The position numbers were made by a program, and so were the translations under genes. The notes below the pieces were generated by a model. That model did no database searches and had not been told where the DNA came from. It saw only the letters and a program-made list of their open reading frames with translations. Positions 17,686-25,974 of a DNA stretch of 64,000 nt are shown in pieces; position 1 is the stretch's first letter, and each line of letters begins with the position of its first letter. Source of the DNA: Flavobacteriaceae bacterium (GTDB lineage: Bacteria > Bacteroidota > Bacteroidia > Flavobacteriales > Weeksellaceae); NCBI GenBank assembly GCA_030538275.1, contig JAUNUH010000001.1:372001-436000 (forward strand), in the 5' to 3' direction.

Positions 17686-18519
17686 ATGATGATTAAAAAA
17701 GCCGTATGGGTATTTTTTTCGATGATGTTGTTGTTTTCATGCAACAAAACATACGAAAAAGCCATGAAAAGCAAAGAACCTGAATTCATTTTGAACGCAG
17801 CAGATGAGTTGTATGATTCAGAAAAATGGCCTTATGCTATAGAATTATATCAAAAAGTATCTTCTGCCTACGCAGGAACACAACAAGCAGAACATATCAA
17901 TTATCGTAGCGCTTATGCTAATTTTTATGATAAAAACTATGTGTTATCTGCTAGACAATTCAAGAATTTCTATACTGCCAATTTGCGCAGTGAAAAAGCA
18001 GAAGAGGCATTATTTATGTCGGCATATAGCTATTATATGGGTTCGCCAAAATATAATTTGGACCAAACCAATACCTACGAAGCTATAAGAGAATTACAAG
18101 GATTTATTGATGCATACCCAACTTCGAACAGAGTCAAAGACGCCAATAAATATATAAATGAACTTCAGCAGAAATTGGAAAGAAAGGCTTTTGAAATTGC
18201 TCAATCCTATCACAAGACACTTAAATTTCAAGCTGCATCGGTTTCATTTGCTAATTTTTTAGATGATTTTCCCGATTCAAAATTACGTGAAGAGGCTTTT
18301 ATGTATATGCTCAGAGCGCGTGCAGAACTTGGACTTCAAAGTGTTTTCAGCAAAAAAGAAAATCGTTTGAAAGACGCATTAACCACTTATAGACTTTTCA
18401 CACAGACATATCCTAATTCCAAATTCAGCAAGGAAGCAAATGATTTGCATCAAAAAATTGAAAAGGAATTACAAACACATGCCACACTTGTTGCACAATT
18501 GAAAGAAGAAAAAAAATAA
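17686..18519 (+). CDS. bamD: Outer-membrane assembly lipoprotein BamD
   Basis: BamD is the essential lipoprotein that works with BamA to insert beta-barrel proteins. This one has about 277 aa, with a short hydrophobic leader and lipobox LFSC, followed by tetratricopeptide repeats (SEKWPYAIELYQ, YVLSARQFKNF, then later helical pairs) across the rest of the chain, in the YfiO pattern. The frame also opens at 17671, but that adds five residues before two consecutive Met codons, and a -7 box sits between; starts at 17686 or 17689 are preferred. rpoZ follows after 7 nt. Confidence 0.92.
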   Translation: MMIKKAVWVFFSMMLLFSCNKTYEKAMKSKEPEFILNAADELYDSEKWPYAIELYQKVSSAYAGTQQAEHINYRSAYANFYDKNYVLSARQFKNFYTANLRSEKAEEALFMSAYSYYMGSPKYNLDQTNTYEAIRELQGFIDAYPTSNRVKDANKYINELQQKLERKAFEIAQSYHKTLKFQAASVSFANFLDDFPDSKLREEAFMYMLRARAELGLQSVFSKKENRLKDALTTYRLFTQTYPNSKFSKEANDLHQKIEKELQTHATLVAQLKEEKK

Positions 18520-18526
18520 AAACAAT

Positions 18527-18853
18527 ATGGATTACAAAAACGTAGATGCCGAATTAACTACAAAAACATACGACCGTGGAGAATTAGAAAAACGCACGGG
18601 GAATTTGTACGAAGCTATAGCTATTATGGGCAAAAGAGCAGAACAAATAAAAAGTGAATTAAAAACCGAATTACTCGAAAAACTCGATGAATTTGCCGCA
18701 CATTCAGATTCTTTGGAAGAAGTATTCGAAAACCGCGAACAAATCGAGGTTTCTAAATTCTATGAGCGTTTGCCAAAGCCTACAGCTATTGCCATCAAAG
18801 AATGGCTAGACGATGATATCTATTTCAGAAGACCTGAAACAGAAGAAAAATAA
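18527..18853 (+). CDS. rpoZ: RNA polymerase omega subunit, Bacteroidota type
   Basis: A 108-aa Rpb6/omega-like subunit that binds the beta-prime C-terminus and aids RNA polymerase assembly. The N-terminal half has the omega-type helix (TGNLYEAIAIMGKRAEQI), and the acidic C-terminal half is specific to Bacteroidota. It sits 7 nt after bamD, and a strong hairpin (18869-18921) follows its stop, ending the dapA-bamD-rpoZ transcript or attenuating readthrough into coaBC. Confidence 0.9.
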   Translation: MDYKNVDAELTTKTYDRGELEKRTGNLYEAIAIMGKRAEQIKSELKTELLEKLDEFAAHSDSLEEVFENREQIEVSKFYERLPKPTAIAIKEWLDDDIYFRRPETEEK

Positions 18854-18868
18854 TATTTTTTTTAAAAC

Positions 18869-18921
18869 AAAATTGTCTTATTTTTATTCGAATTCGTTAG
18901 AATAAAAACGAGACAATTTTT
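18869..18921 (+). terminator. Two-tier 52-nt hairpin between rpoZ and coaBC
   Basis: The outer stem pairs 18869-18878 with 18911-18920 (10 bp, perfect). After a 2-nt internal loop the inner stem pairs 18881-18889 with 18900-18908 (9 bp, perfect) around a 10-nt loop. Five T end the right arm. It is rho-independent terminator-like, and coaBC starts only 15 nt later. Confidence 0.75.
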
Positions 18922-18935
18922 AATTTAAATTTATT

Positions 18936-20144
18936 TTGTCAGTACTCAAAAACAAGAAAATTCTCTTGGCAGTTACGGCAGGAATAGCCGCCTACAAAAC
19001 GCCTTTATTGGTTCGTGAATTGGTAAAAAAAAATGCAGATGTTCGTGTAATTATTACGCCAGAAGCATTGGAGTTTGTAACACCACTCACACTTTCTACG
19101 CTTTCGGGCAAGCCGGTAGAATGGGAATTTACCAAAGAAAAAGGCCAGTGGAATAATCATGTAGAGATGGGATTATGGGCTGATTTGATGATTATAGCCC
19201 CACTCACTGCCAGAACTCTTTCTGCTATGGCAGATGGCTATTGTGATAATTTGGTTATGGCAACCTATCTATCTGCCAAATGTCCAGTTTTTGTAGCGCC
19301 AGCTATGGACTTGGACATGTATCAACACCCAAGCACGCAGAATAATCTTCAAAAGCTTATTGAGAATGGAAATCATGTAATTCCTGCTGCAAGTGGAGAA
19401 TTGGCAAGCGGTTTAATAGGTCAAGGCAGAATGGAAGAGCCTGAAAATATTGCACAATTCATCGAGGAATTTTTTCAAAAAAATCAGCCATTACAAGGAA
19501 AAAAGATACTGGTTTCTGCAGGTCCCACCTATGAGCCTATCGATCCTGTAAGATTTATTGGAAATCATTCATCAGGAAAAATGGGATTTGAAATTGCAAA
19601 AAAAGCAGAAGAAATGGGAGCAGAGGTTACCCTTGTAGCTGGGCCAACTTCATTATCTATTGATAATCAAAAAATTACGCGTATTGATGTCGTTTCTGCT
19701 TTGGAAATGAAAGATGCCATCGACGAAAAATTTGACCAACAAGACGTAATCATTATGGCTGCAGCCGTGGCAGATTATCGTCCAAAAGAAGTATTTGATA
19801 AAAAAATTAAGAAGAAAACAGACGAAATGTCGATAGAACTCGTTAAGAATCCTGATATCCTAAAATATTTGGGAACAAAAAAATCGGATAAATTCTTGGT
19901 GGGTTTTGCCCTAGAAACCAATAATGCTCTGGAACATGCCAAAGGAAAATTATTGAGTAAAAATGCTGATATGATAGTACTGAACAGCCTCGAAGACGAA
20001 GGTGCAGGTTTTGGGAAAGAAACAAATAAAGTAACTTTTGTTACCCGCGACCAACCAGCGCAGAGCTTTCCATTGAAATCAAAAGCTGAAGTTGCCGAAG
20101 ATATCCTTAACTTTATAGCTCAAAATCTAAAAAAGAATGCGTAA
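18936..20144 (+). CDS. coaBC: Bifunctional phosphopantothenoylcysteine synthetase/decarboxylase
   Basis: Catalyses the second and third steps of coenzyme A synthesis from phosphopantothenate: ligation of cysteine, then decarboxylation. The N-terminal flavoprotein decarboxylase domain (about 1-185) shows GGIA-type KILLAVTAGIAAYK, the catalytic-His region NHVEMG and APAMDLDMY. The C-terminal CTP-dependent ligase domain shows SAGPTYEPIDPVR and NHSSGKMG. The 402-aa length is normal. The start is TTG; homologues begin at the equivalent of MSVL, and the next Met is far inside. It overlaps the following DUF4835 gene by 8 nt. Confidence 0.95.
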   Translation: MSVLKNKKILLAVTAGIAAYKTPLLVRELVKKNADVRVIITPEALEFVTPLTLSTLSGKPVEWEFTKEKGQWNNHVEMGLWADLMIIAPLTARTLSAMADGYCDNLVMATYLSAKCPVFVAPAMDLDMYQHPSTQNNLQKLIENGNHVIPAASGELASGLIGQGRMEEPENIAQFIEEFFQKNQPLQGKKILVSAGPTYEPIDPVRFIGNHSSGKMGFEIAKKAEEMGAEVTLVAGPTSLSIDNQKITRIDVVSALEMKDAIDEKFDQQDVIIMAAAVADYRPKEVFDKKIKKKTDEMSIELVKNPDILKYLGTKKSDKFLVGFALETNNALEHAKGKLLSKNADMIVLNSLEDEGAGFGKETNKVTFVTRDQPAQSFPLKSKAEVAEDILNFIAQNLKKNA

Positions 20145-21039
20145 TTTTTTTATAATAACAGCCTTAATTTTATGTGCACAAAATTTTGCACAAGAACTAA
20201 TGGCCGAAGTACGTGTAGATTACACGCAGGTACAGGGTTCTAGTACAACCGCTTACCAAGCCTTGGAAAAAAGTTTAAAAGACTTTATCAATACTACCAA
20301 ATGGACTGACAAAAATTATAAAATTCAAGAACGAATTGAATGTAATTTTACCATTATAATCAGAGAAAAAATTGGTTCGAATCAATATCAGGCAAATCTT
20401 TTGGTACAAAGCCGAAGACCTGTTTTCAACACCAATTATTACTCACCTGTTTTGAATATCAATGACTCTGATTTTTCATTTGAATATACAGAGTTTGAAC
20501 AATTGATTTTCAATCCGCGTCGATTTAGCGACAAAAATCTCACAGATGTAATTGGATATTATATCTATTTGATTTTGGGATATGATGCAGATACCTTTGC
20601 GCGAGAAGGCGGAACAACATACTTTCAAACTGCGCAGAATATTGCCGGAAATTCAGAATCCTCCAGATATTCAGGTTGGTCGAGCATGTCAGGACCAAGA
20701 AGTCGCTCGGGATTAGTAAATGATATTTTAAATCCAAAAAACAAAGTTCTGCGTCAACTCTATTATACCTATCACCGAACAGGAATGGACATGATGGCCA
20801 AAAGTGAACTAAACGCTAAAAATGCCATGGGTAACGCATTATTGACTTTGGAGAATTTTCAAAAAAGCAATAATTACGCACAAAACTATCCATTAGATAT
20901 ATTTTTCCAAGCCAAGAAAAGCGAAATTGGTCAGGTGTATTCTGGCGGAATCAAACCAAGTATTCAAATTACAAAATTAAAGGACTTGCTCAATACGATT
21001 TCCCCAGGGAATAAATCCAATTGGAGCCAGATTCAGTAA
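20137..21039 (+). CDS. DUF4835 secreted protein (putative PorD-type T9SS factor)
   Basis: A 300-aa exported protein with a signal peptide (MRNFFIITALILCAQNFAQ). The body is recognised as DUF4835 by its length, the position between coaBC and recN, and segments such as RVDYTQVQGS and a YTEFEQLIFNP-type core. Some annotation pipelines name this family after the type IX secretion protein PorD; I recall that link but cannot verify it here. Functional role in secretion is therefore tentative. It overlaps coaBC by 8 nt and precedes recN by 3 nt, so all three share a transcript. Confidence 0.82.
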   Translation: MRNFFIITALILCAQNFAQELMAEVRVDYTQVQGSSTTAYQALEKSLKDFINTTKWTDKNYKIQERIECNFTIIIREKIGSNQYQANLLVQSRRPVFNTNYYSPVLNINDSDFSFEYTEFEQLIFNPRRFSDKNLTDVIGYYIYLILGYDADTFAREGGTTYFQTAQNIAGNSESSRYSGWSSMSGPRSRSGLVNDILNPKNKVLRQLYYTYHRTGMDMMAKSELNAKNAMGNALLTLENFQKSNNYAQNYPLDIFFQAKKSEIGQVYSGGIKPSIQITKLKDLLNTISPGNKSNWSQIQ

Positions 21040-21042
21040 AAT

Positions 21043-22689
21043 ATGTTAACGCATCTTTTCGTTTCTAATTATGCGCTTATCGACAAGCTTCAACTCGATT
21101 TTGGTCCTGGGCTCAGCATCATTACCGGCGAAACCGGTGCCGGGAAATCGATTTTATTGGGTGCTTTAAAATTAGTTTTGGGCAGCAGGGCAGATTTAAG
21201 CTCAATCAAAGATATTAATACAAAATGCGTTGTAGAAGCACATTTTGACATTTCTAAACTAAATTTAGAATGGTTTTTTGAAGAAAATAATCTGGACTTT
21301 GAAGAGATTTCGATTTTAAGGCGAGAAATTCTTCCAACGGGCAAATCCAGAGCCTTCATCAATGATGTTCCTGTACTTTTAGCTACACTTCAAACTTTTA
21401 GTAGTTTTTTAATCGATATACATTCTCAATTCCAAACGGCAGATTTATTAAAAGATAGTTTTCAATTCAACTGGATAGATGCTGTAGCGCAGCAACAGGC
21501 AGATGTTCAAAAATTTTATCATCAATGGCAGGAATGGAATCTTAACAAAAATGAATTAAAATCACTACAAGAAGAAAAATCAGCATTTTTGCAGGAATTC
21601 GAATATAATTCTTATTTATTTGAAGAATTACATCAAATTGATTTGAGACAAATTTCCATTTCAGAATTAGAACAAGAGCAGTTTAATCTAGAAAATGCAG
21701 AAGAAATATCCTTGGAAATGTCTGATGTCATTCAATTAATTGAAAATGAAGAAATTGGCGTTTTAGCGCAATTAAATGAAATTAATTCTAAATCTCGATT
21801 TTTTTCTGATTCTCTCAAAAACCGAATCAATACATTAAGAATCGAAATCAAAGATATTGTGATTGAATTGATTAGAGATTTGGAAAATATTGAAATGAAT
21901 CCGCAGAGATTATCCGAAGTTCAGACCCAATTAAACCAAATTAATTTATTGTTTCAAAAACATAGGGTTCAGGAAGTAGAGGATTTAATTCAAATTAAAA
22001 ATGAATTAGAAAAAAAACTCGAATCTACATTACAAATAGATGATACTATTTCAAAATTGAAAAATCAATTAAAGGATTTGGAAGAAAAGTTGAAAACCGA
22101 ATCTGAAAAAATTGCTCAACAAAGAAAAAAACAAATTCCATTAATTGAAAAAGAAATCGGAAATAGTCTTCAACAATTAGGAATGCCGAATGCCAATTTA
22201 AGCATTCTACAAACGACTTCCGACCATTTTAATGCTTTTGGAAAAGATAGTATAGAATTAAAGTTTTCTGCCAACAAAGGTATTGAGCCCAAAGATATTG
22301 ATAAAGCCGTTTCTGGCGGAGAAAGAAGTCGCTTGATGTTGGCTATTAAGCAATCGGTAGCGCAACACAAGGAATTACCTACTTTGATTTTGGATGAAAT
22401 CGACACAGGAGTTTCGGGAAAAATCGCACAAAGTGTGGGTGAAATTATGGCTAAAGCCGGTAAGAATTTACAAATTATTGCGATAACACATTTACCACAA
22501 GTTGCTGCCTTGGGTAATGCGCATTACAAGGTTTTGAAATTAGAGAAAAATCAAGTGACCACTACAGAAGTTGTAGCGTTGAGTGAGCAAGAGCGCATTA
22601 CAGAAATTGCACAAATGTTGAGTGGAAAAGAGGTATCTGCGGCGGCGATGGAACAAGCCTCCCAATTGTTAAAAACACAAGGCTCGTAA
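21043..22689 (+). CDS. recN: DNA repair protein RecN
   Basis: An SMC-like ATPase acting in recombinational repair of double-strand breaks. The 548-aa protein starts with the Walker A motif GETGAGKS (29-36). A long coiled-coil middle (about 160-400) follows, then the C-terminal ABC part with the signature VSGGERSRL, Walker B TLILDEIDTGVSG, and the D- and H-loops (ITHLPQVAA). Full length. It ends the coaBC-DUF4835-recN run. Confidence 0.96.
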   Translation: MLTHLFVSNYALIDKLQLDFGPGLSIITGETGAGKSILLGALKLVLGSRADLSSIKDINTKCVVEAHFDISKLNLEWFFEENNLDFEEISILRREILPTGKSRAFINDVPVLLATLQTFSSFLIDIHSQFQTADLLKDSFQFNWIDAVAQQQADVQKFYHQWQEWNLNKNELKSLQEEKSAFLQEFEYNSYLFEELHQIDLRQISISELEQEQFNLENAEEISLEMSDVIQLIENEEIGVLAQLNEINSKSRFFSDSLKNRINTLRIEIKDIVIELIRDLENIEMNPQRLSEVQTQLNQINLLFQKHRVQEVEDLIQIKNELEKKLESTLQIDDTISKLKNQLKDLEEKLKTESEKIAQQRKKQIPLIEKEIGNSLQQLGMPNANLSILQTTSDHFNAFGKDSIELKFSANKGIEPKDIDKAVSGGERSRLMLAIKQSVAQHKELPTLILDEIDTGVSGKIAQSVGEIMAKAGKNLQIIAITHLPQVAALGNAHYKVLKLEKNQVTTTEVVALSEQERITEIAQMLSGKEVSAAAMEQASQLLKTQGS

Positions 22690-22720
22690 CCAGAGTAACA
22701 TTCAATTATTTTTTTTGAAC

Positions 22721-22728
22721 TAATTTTG
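22721..22728 (+). promoter_or_regulatory. Bacteroidota -7 box (TAATTTTG) for the rhodanese pair
   Basis: A perfect TAnnTTTG match ends 18 nt before the ATG at 22747, in the gap after recN. Confidence 0.5.
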
Positions 22729-22746
22729 CCATCAAATTAATTAAAA

Positions 22747-23025
22747 ATGAAAAATTTCAAAACTATTTTAGACGTTCGCTCAATAGGAGAATATGCAGAA
22801 GGACGCGTAGAGTCAAGTATCAATATACCTTTGGATCAAATACAAGAAAGGTTGGATGAAATAAAATCTCTTGCACAGCCCATTGTTTTGTGCTGCCAAA
22901 GTGGTGGTAGGAGTGGTGTAGCAACAGAATTTTTGACGAAAGAAGGTGTAAATTGCTTTAATGGTGGCGGTTGGGAACAGGTAGATCAAGCCATAGAAAA
23001 CGGAGAATTATGTTTGGAAAATTAA
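22747..23025 (+). CDS. Single-domain rhodanese-like protein
   Basis: A 92-aa single-domain sulfurtransferase of the GlpE/PspE type. The active-site loop is Cys50-QSGG-Arg55, of the usual CxxxxR length, so it is likely catalytically competent in moving sulfane sulfur to an acceptor. No signal peptide, so cytosolic. Its 3' end overlaps the start of a second rhodanese by 16 nt. Confidence 0.9.
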   Translation: MKNFKTILDVRSIGEYAEGRVESSINIPLDQIQERLDEIKSLAQPIVLCCQSGGRSGVATEFLTKEGVNCFNGGGWEQVDQAIENGELCLEN

Positions 23026-23315
23026 TAAGCAGTTTGTTCAAAAAATCGGTTGATTTCAAACAATTGGTTCAAGAAGGTGCTTTGGTTTTAGATGTAAGAA
23101 CGCCACAAGAGTACAAAGCAGGCCATATAAAAGGATCAAAAAATATTCCTTTACAAAATATTAAAAATCAACTTAAAAATTTACCTGAAGATAAAGTAAT
23201 TATTACTTGTTGCAAATCGGGTATGCGTAGTGCAAACGCAAAAGCCATATTAAGCAAAGAAGGATACACGGTTTATAATGGGGGAGGATGGATGAGTTTG
23301 CGCGATAAATTGTAA
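23010..23315 (+). CDS. Second single-domain rhodanese-like protein
   Basis: A 101-aa rhodanese with active loop Cys68-KSGM-Arg73. It is similar in layout to its upstream neighbour (LDVRTPQEYKAGHI, IPLQNI, CC-K/Q-SG-R, YNGGGW), pointing to a tandem duplication. The frame is open further upstream from a TTG at 22971, but that would add an Arg-rich stretch absent from the family; the ATG at 23010 is preferred. A bidirectional terminator separates it from ppa. Confidence 0.88.
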   Translation: MFGKLISSLFKKSVDFKQLVQEGALVLDVRTPQEYKAGHIKGSKNIPLQNIKNQLKNLPEDKVIITCCKSGMRSANAKAILSKEGYTVYNGGGWMSLRDKL

Positions 23316-23342
23316 TTAATCTTTTGAAACTTATTTTAAATT

Positions 23343-23373
23343 AAAAAGCCGTTTATTTTCGAAATGGCTTTTT
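23343..23373. terminator. Bidirectional terminator between rhodanese and ppa genes
   Basis: A 12-bp stem (23343-23354 with 23362-23373, one G-U pair) with a 7-nt loop has A5 at one end and T5 at the other. This lets it work for both convergent transcripts. Confidence 0.85.
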
Positions 23374-23377
23374 GGTT

Positions 23378-23857
23378 TTATTCAGAATATCTTTCAAAAC
23401 TTTCCTTGATTATTTTTTCTGCTTCTTCCAGAGTTCCCCAACCTTTGACACTTACTTTCTTTTTTTCTAAATCTTTATAAACTCGAAAAAAATGTTCAAT
23501 TTCTTTCATTAAATGCGGGTTTATGTCATTGAGAGAATTCATTCGGTTCCAAACTGGGTCTGTGATCGGTACACAAATAATCTTTTCGTCGGAGCCTTTT
23601 TCATCTTCCATATAGAAAACTCCGATGGGTTTCACTTCAATTAAGCATCCAGGAAAAGTAGGTTCTGTTACCAACACCAAGACATCTAATGGGTCACCAT
23701 CCAGGCCTAAGGTATTTGGAATAAATCCATAATCGGCAGGGTAGTGCATAGAAGAAAAAATCGTTCTATCCAGTCTTATTCTTCCTGTTTCTTTGTCTAA
23801 TTCGTATTTGTTTCTGCTACCTTTTGGGATTTCTACAATAATATCGATTGGTTGCAT
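23378..23857 (-). CDS. ppa: Family I inorganic pyrophosphatase
   Basis: Hydrolyses pyrophosphate and so drives biosynthetic reactions. The 159-aa protein has IVEIPKGSRNKYE, HYPADYGFIP and the metal-binding DGDPLDVLVL, the defining signature of soluble family I enzymes. It is slightly shorter than E. coli Ppa (176 aa), as is common in this phylum. It starts 3 nt after the pdhB stop, so the two are cotranscribed. Confidence 0.96.
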   Translation of the reverse strand: MQPIDIIVEIPKGSRNKYELDKETGRIRLDRTIFSSMHYPADYGFIPNTLGLDGDPLDVLVLVTEPTFPGCLIEVKPIGVFYMEDEKGSDEKIICVPITDPVWNRMNSLNDINPHLMKEIEHFFRVYKDLEKKKVSVKGWGTLEEAEKIIKESFERYSE

Positions 23858-23860
23858 GTG

Positions 23861-24838
23861 TTATTTATAAGTTACAGATTTCACAGCGTTTATTACATCT
23901 TTGGCTTTTGGATACCAGGCTTCGAATAATTTAGAAGAAAATGGTGCAGGTGCATCTGGTGTAGTAATTCTTTTAATGGGCGCATCCAAGAAGTCAAATG
24001 CCTTTTGCTGAACCATATAGGCAATTTCTGTAGCTACAGAGCCAAATGGCCAAGCCTCTTCAAGTACTACAAGTCGATTGGTTTTTTTCACTGATTTCAA
24101 AACCGTATCATAATCCAATGGTTTCACCGTTCTCAAATCAATAATTTCGATGCTTATTCCATCTTTTTCCAACTCATCAGCAGCTTTGTATGCTTCTTTG
24201 ATTACTTTTCCAAAAGAAACAACAGTGCAATCCGTTCCCTCTCTTTTAATATCTGCTACACCAATAGGAATGGTATATTCTTCATCCGGAATTTCCATTT
24301 TGTCACCATACATTTGTTCTGATTCCATAAAAATAACAGGATCATTGTCGCGAATAGCAGATTTTAATAATCCTTTTGCATCATATGGATTTGACGGAAC
24401 AATCACCTTCAAGCCAGGACAATTGGCATACCAGCTTTCAAATGCTTGAGAATGTGTTGCGCCCAACTGGCCAGCAGAGGCGGTAGGTCCGCGAAAAACA
24501 ATGGGAATATTCCATTGACCACCAGACATTTGGCGCATTTTGGCAGCATTGTTTATAATTTGATCTATTCCGACCAAAGAAAAGTTAAAAGTCATAAATT
24601 CGATAATAGGCCGATTTCCATTCATAGCCGAACCAATTCCAATGCCCGAAAAGCCTAATTCTGAAATTGGAGTATCTATAATACGTTTAGGACCAAACTC
24701 ATCCAGCATTCCTTTGGAAGCTTTGTAGGCTCCATTATATTCTGCCACCTCTTCGCCCATGAGATATATGGATTCATCTCGACGCATTTCTTCACTCATG
24801 GCCTCTGCAATTACTTCTCTGAATGTTTTCTCACTCAT
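23861..24838 (-). CDS. pdhB: Pyruvate dehydrogenase E1 beta subunit
   Basis: The beta chain of the heterotetrameric E1 of pyruvate dehydrogenase, 325 aa, with the transketolase-like pyrimidine domain (GEEVAEYNGAYK, HSQAFESWY) and C-terminal transketolase domain (VVLEEAWPFGS). No alpha subunit or E2 gene is next to it, so the complex genes are split on the chromosome. It is distinct from the fused E1 at 564-2537, whose beta half is of the branched-chain type. A TAAATTTG box lies 20 nt upstream; ppa follows in the same transcript. Confidence 0.93.
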   Translation of the reverse strand: MSEKTFREVIAEAMSEEMRRDESIYLMGEEVAEYNGAYKASKGMLDEFGPKRIIDTPISELGFSGIGIGSAMNGNRPIIEFMTFNFSLVGIDQIINNAAKMRQMSGGQWNIPIVFRGPTASAGQLGATHSQAFESWYANCPGLKVIVPSNPYDAKGLLKSAIRDNDPVIFMESEQMYGDKMEIPDEEYTIPIGVADIKREGTDCTVVSFGKVIKEAYKAADELEKDGISIEIIDLRTVKPLDYDTVLKSVKKTNRLVVLEEAWPFGSVATEIAYMVQQKAFDFLDAPIKRITTPDAPAPFSSKLFEAWYPKAKDVINAVKSVTYK

Positions 24839-24857
24839 TTTTATAAAAATTATCTTA

Positions 24858-24865
24858 CAAATTTA
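24858..24865 (-). promoter_or_regulatory. Bacteroidota -7 box (TAAATTTG) for pdhB-ppa
   Basis: A perfect minus-strand TAnnTTTG ends 19 nt upstream of the pdhB start codon, in the 86-nt gap after the TlpA-type gene. Confidence 0.5.
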
Positions 24866-24924
24866 TTAAAATTAACTCTATTTTCTTCTATTAAAAGACC
24901 CAAAAAACAATTATAACTGTTTGA

Positions 24925-25944
24925 TTAAATTCCTAATTCATTAAATTGCTTTTTCAAATCTGGATCGCTTGGACGACTTGCATCTGGGTCTATAATAATA
25001 CCATTAGGATCTAAAAGAATGAATCTGGGAATTCCTCTAATTTCATAGGCTTTTACAAAATCTGAATTCCAATCATTATCTGCAAATAATTGAACGCCAG
25101 TTAATTGCTCGTCTTCAACAAATTTTTTCCATTTGTCTTTATCACCTAATTTATCAATTGAAATACTAATAATCTGAATATTTTTGCCTTCATATTCTTT
25201 TTCGAGTTGCTTCAATGCCGGAATTTCTCTTTTGCAAGGCCCGCACCAGGTAGCCCAAATGTCGAGATACACATATTTTCCTTTGAAATCTTCTAATTTT
25301 ACATTTTCACCATCAATACTTTCATAAGTAAAAGTAGGAGAGGCTTTGCCTATAAATTTTTCTGCAACCATATGTTTTTGGTTGATATATTCTTCAAATC
25401 CGCCGATAGCTTCATCGATTTCGGTATCGGAATCTTTCCAGAAAGAGGCATCCAAATTGGCATGTTTGGATTTCAATTCCGCATAATCCGTTCGCAATTT
25501 CTCCATTCTTTTTTTGAATTCTTCTTGAGAAAGTTTTGCAGATTCTGCAGACAATCCATCGATCATCAAATGCAATTTTTCTGTCTCTACTTGTGATTTG
25601 AGTACGCTCAATCCCTTTCCAGAGAATTGCAATTTTTTATCAAAGTCTTTATAATCGGTTTTTAAATGAATTTCATCATTATTTTCTAAATAAAAGGTAC
25701 CGTATTCATCACCAATTTTAAATCGATATTTTCCACTTTGAACTTTCATTGTATCTGAAAACTTTCCGTCGGTTTCAATAGCAATCCGGCGTTCAAAACC
25801 ATTTGGAATAAAAACTAAAACACTATCGATACCGGGTTCTAGTTGATGTATTTCACCCGAAAAACGAACATAATCCTTGGGTTCTTGTTGACAAGAAATC
25901 AGGACAAGAATTAGGCTTAAAGAAATAATTAATAAATTTTTCAT
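24925..25944 (-). CDS. TlpA-type thioredoxin-fold lipoprotein with DUF4369-like N-terminus
   Basis: A 339-aa envelope lipoprotein (lipobox LISC, Cys18). Residues about 25-110 are a beta-rich DUF4369-like domain, followed by a helical linker (about 115-195). A C-terminal AhpC/TSA-thioredoxin domain carries the redox motif WCGPC (233-237). It would reduce or isomerise disulfides in periplasmic proteins, perhaps for cytochrome maturation; the substrate is inferred only from the family. It precedes pdhB on the same strand with an 86-nt gap. Confidence 0.9.
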   Translation of the reverse strand: MKNLLIISLSLILVLISCQQEPKDYVRFSGEIHQLEPGIDSVLVFIPNGFERRIAIETDGKFSDTMKVQSGKYRFKIGDEYGTFYLENNDEIHLKTDYKDFDKKLQFSGKGLSVLKSQVETEKLHLMIDGLSAESAKLSQEEFKKRMEKLRTDYAELKSKHANLDASFWKDSDTEIDEAIGGFEEYINQKHMVAEKFIGKASPTFTYESIDGENVKLEDFKGKYVYLDIWATWCGPCKREIPALKQLEKEYEGKNIQIISISIDKLGDKDKWKKFVEDEQLTGVQLFADNDWNSDFVKAYEIRGIPRFILLDPNGIIIDPDASRPSDPDLKKQFNELGI

Positions 25945-25974
25945 TTTTTAATTTAATTAAATATGTATTGTAAT

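Noticed and set aside
22747-23315. The rhodanese pair read as one gene broken by a frameshift
   Set aside because: Each frame carries a full rhodanese domain with its own active-site loop and its own start, so two intact genes are the simpler reading.
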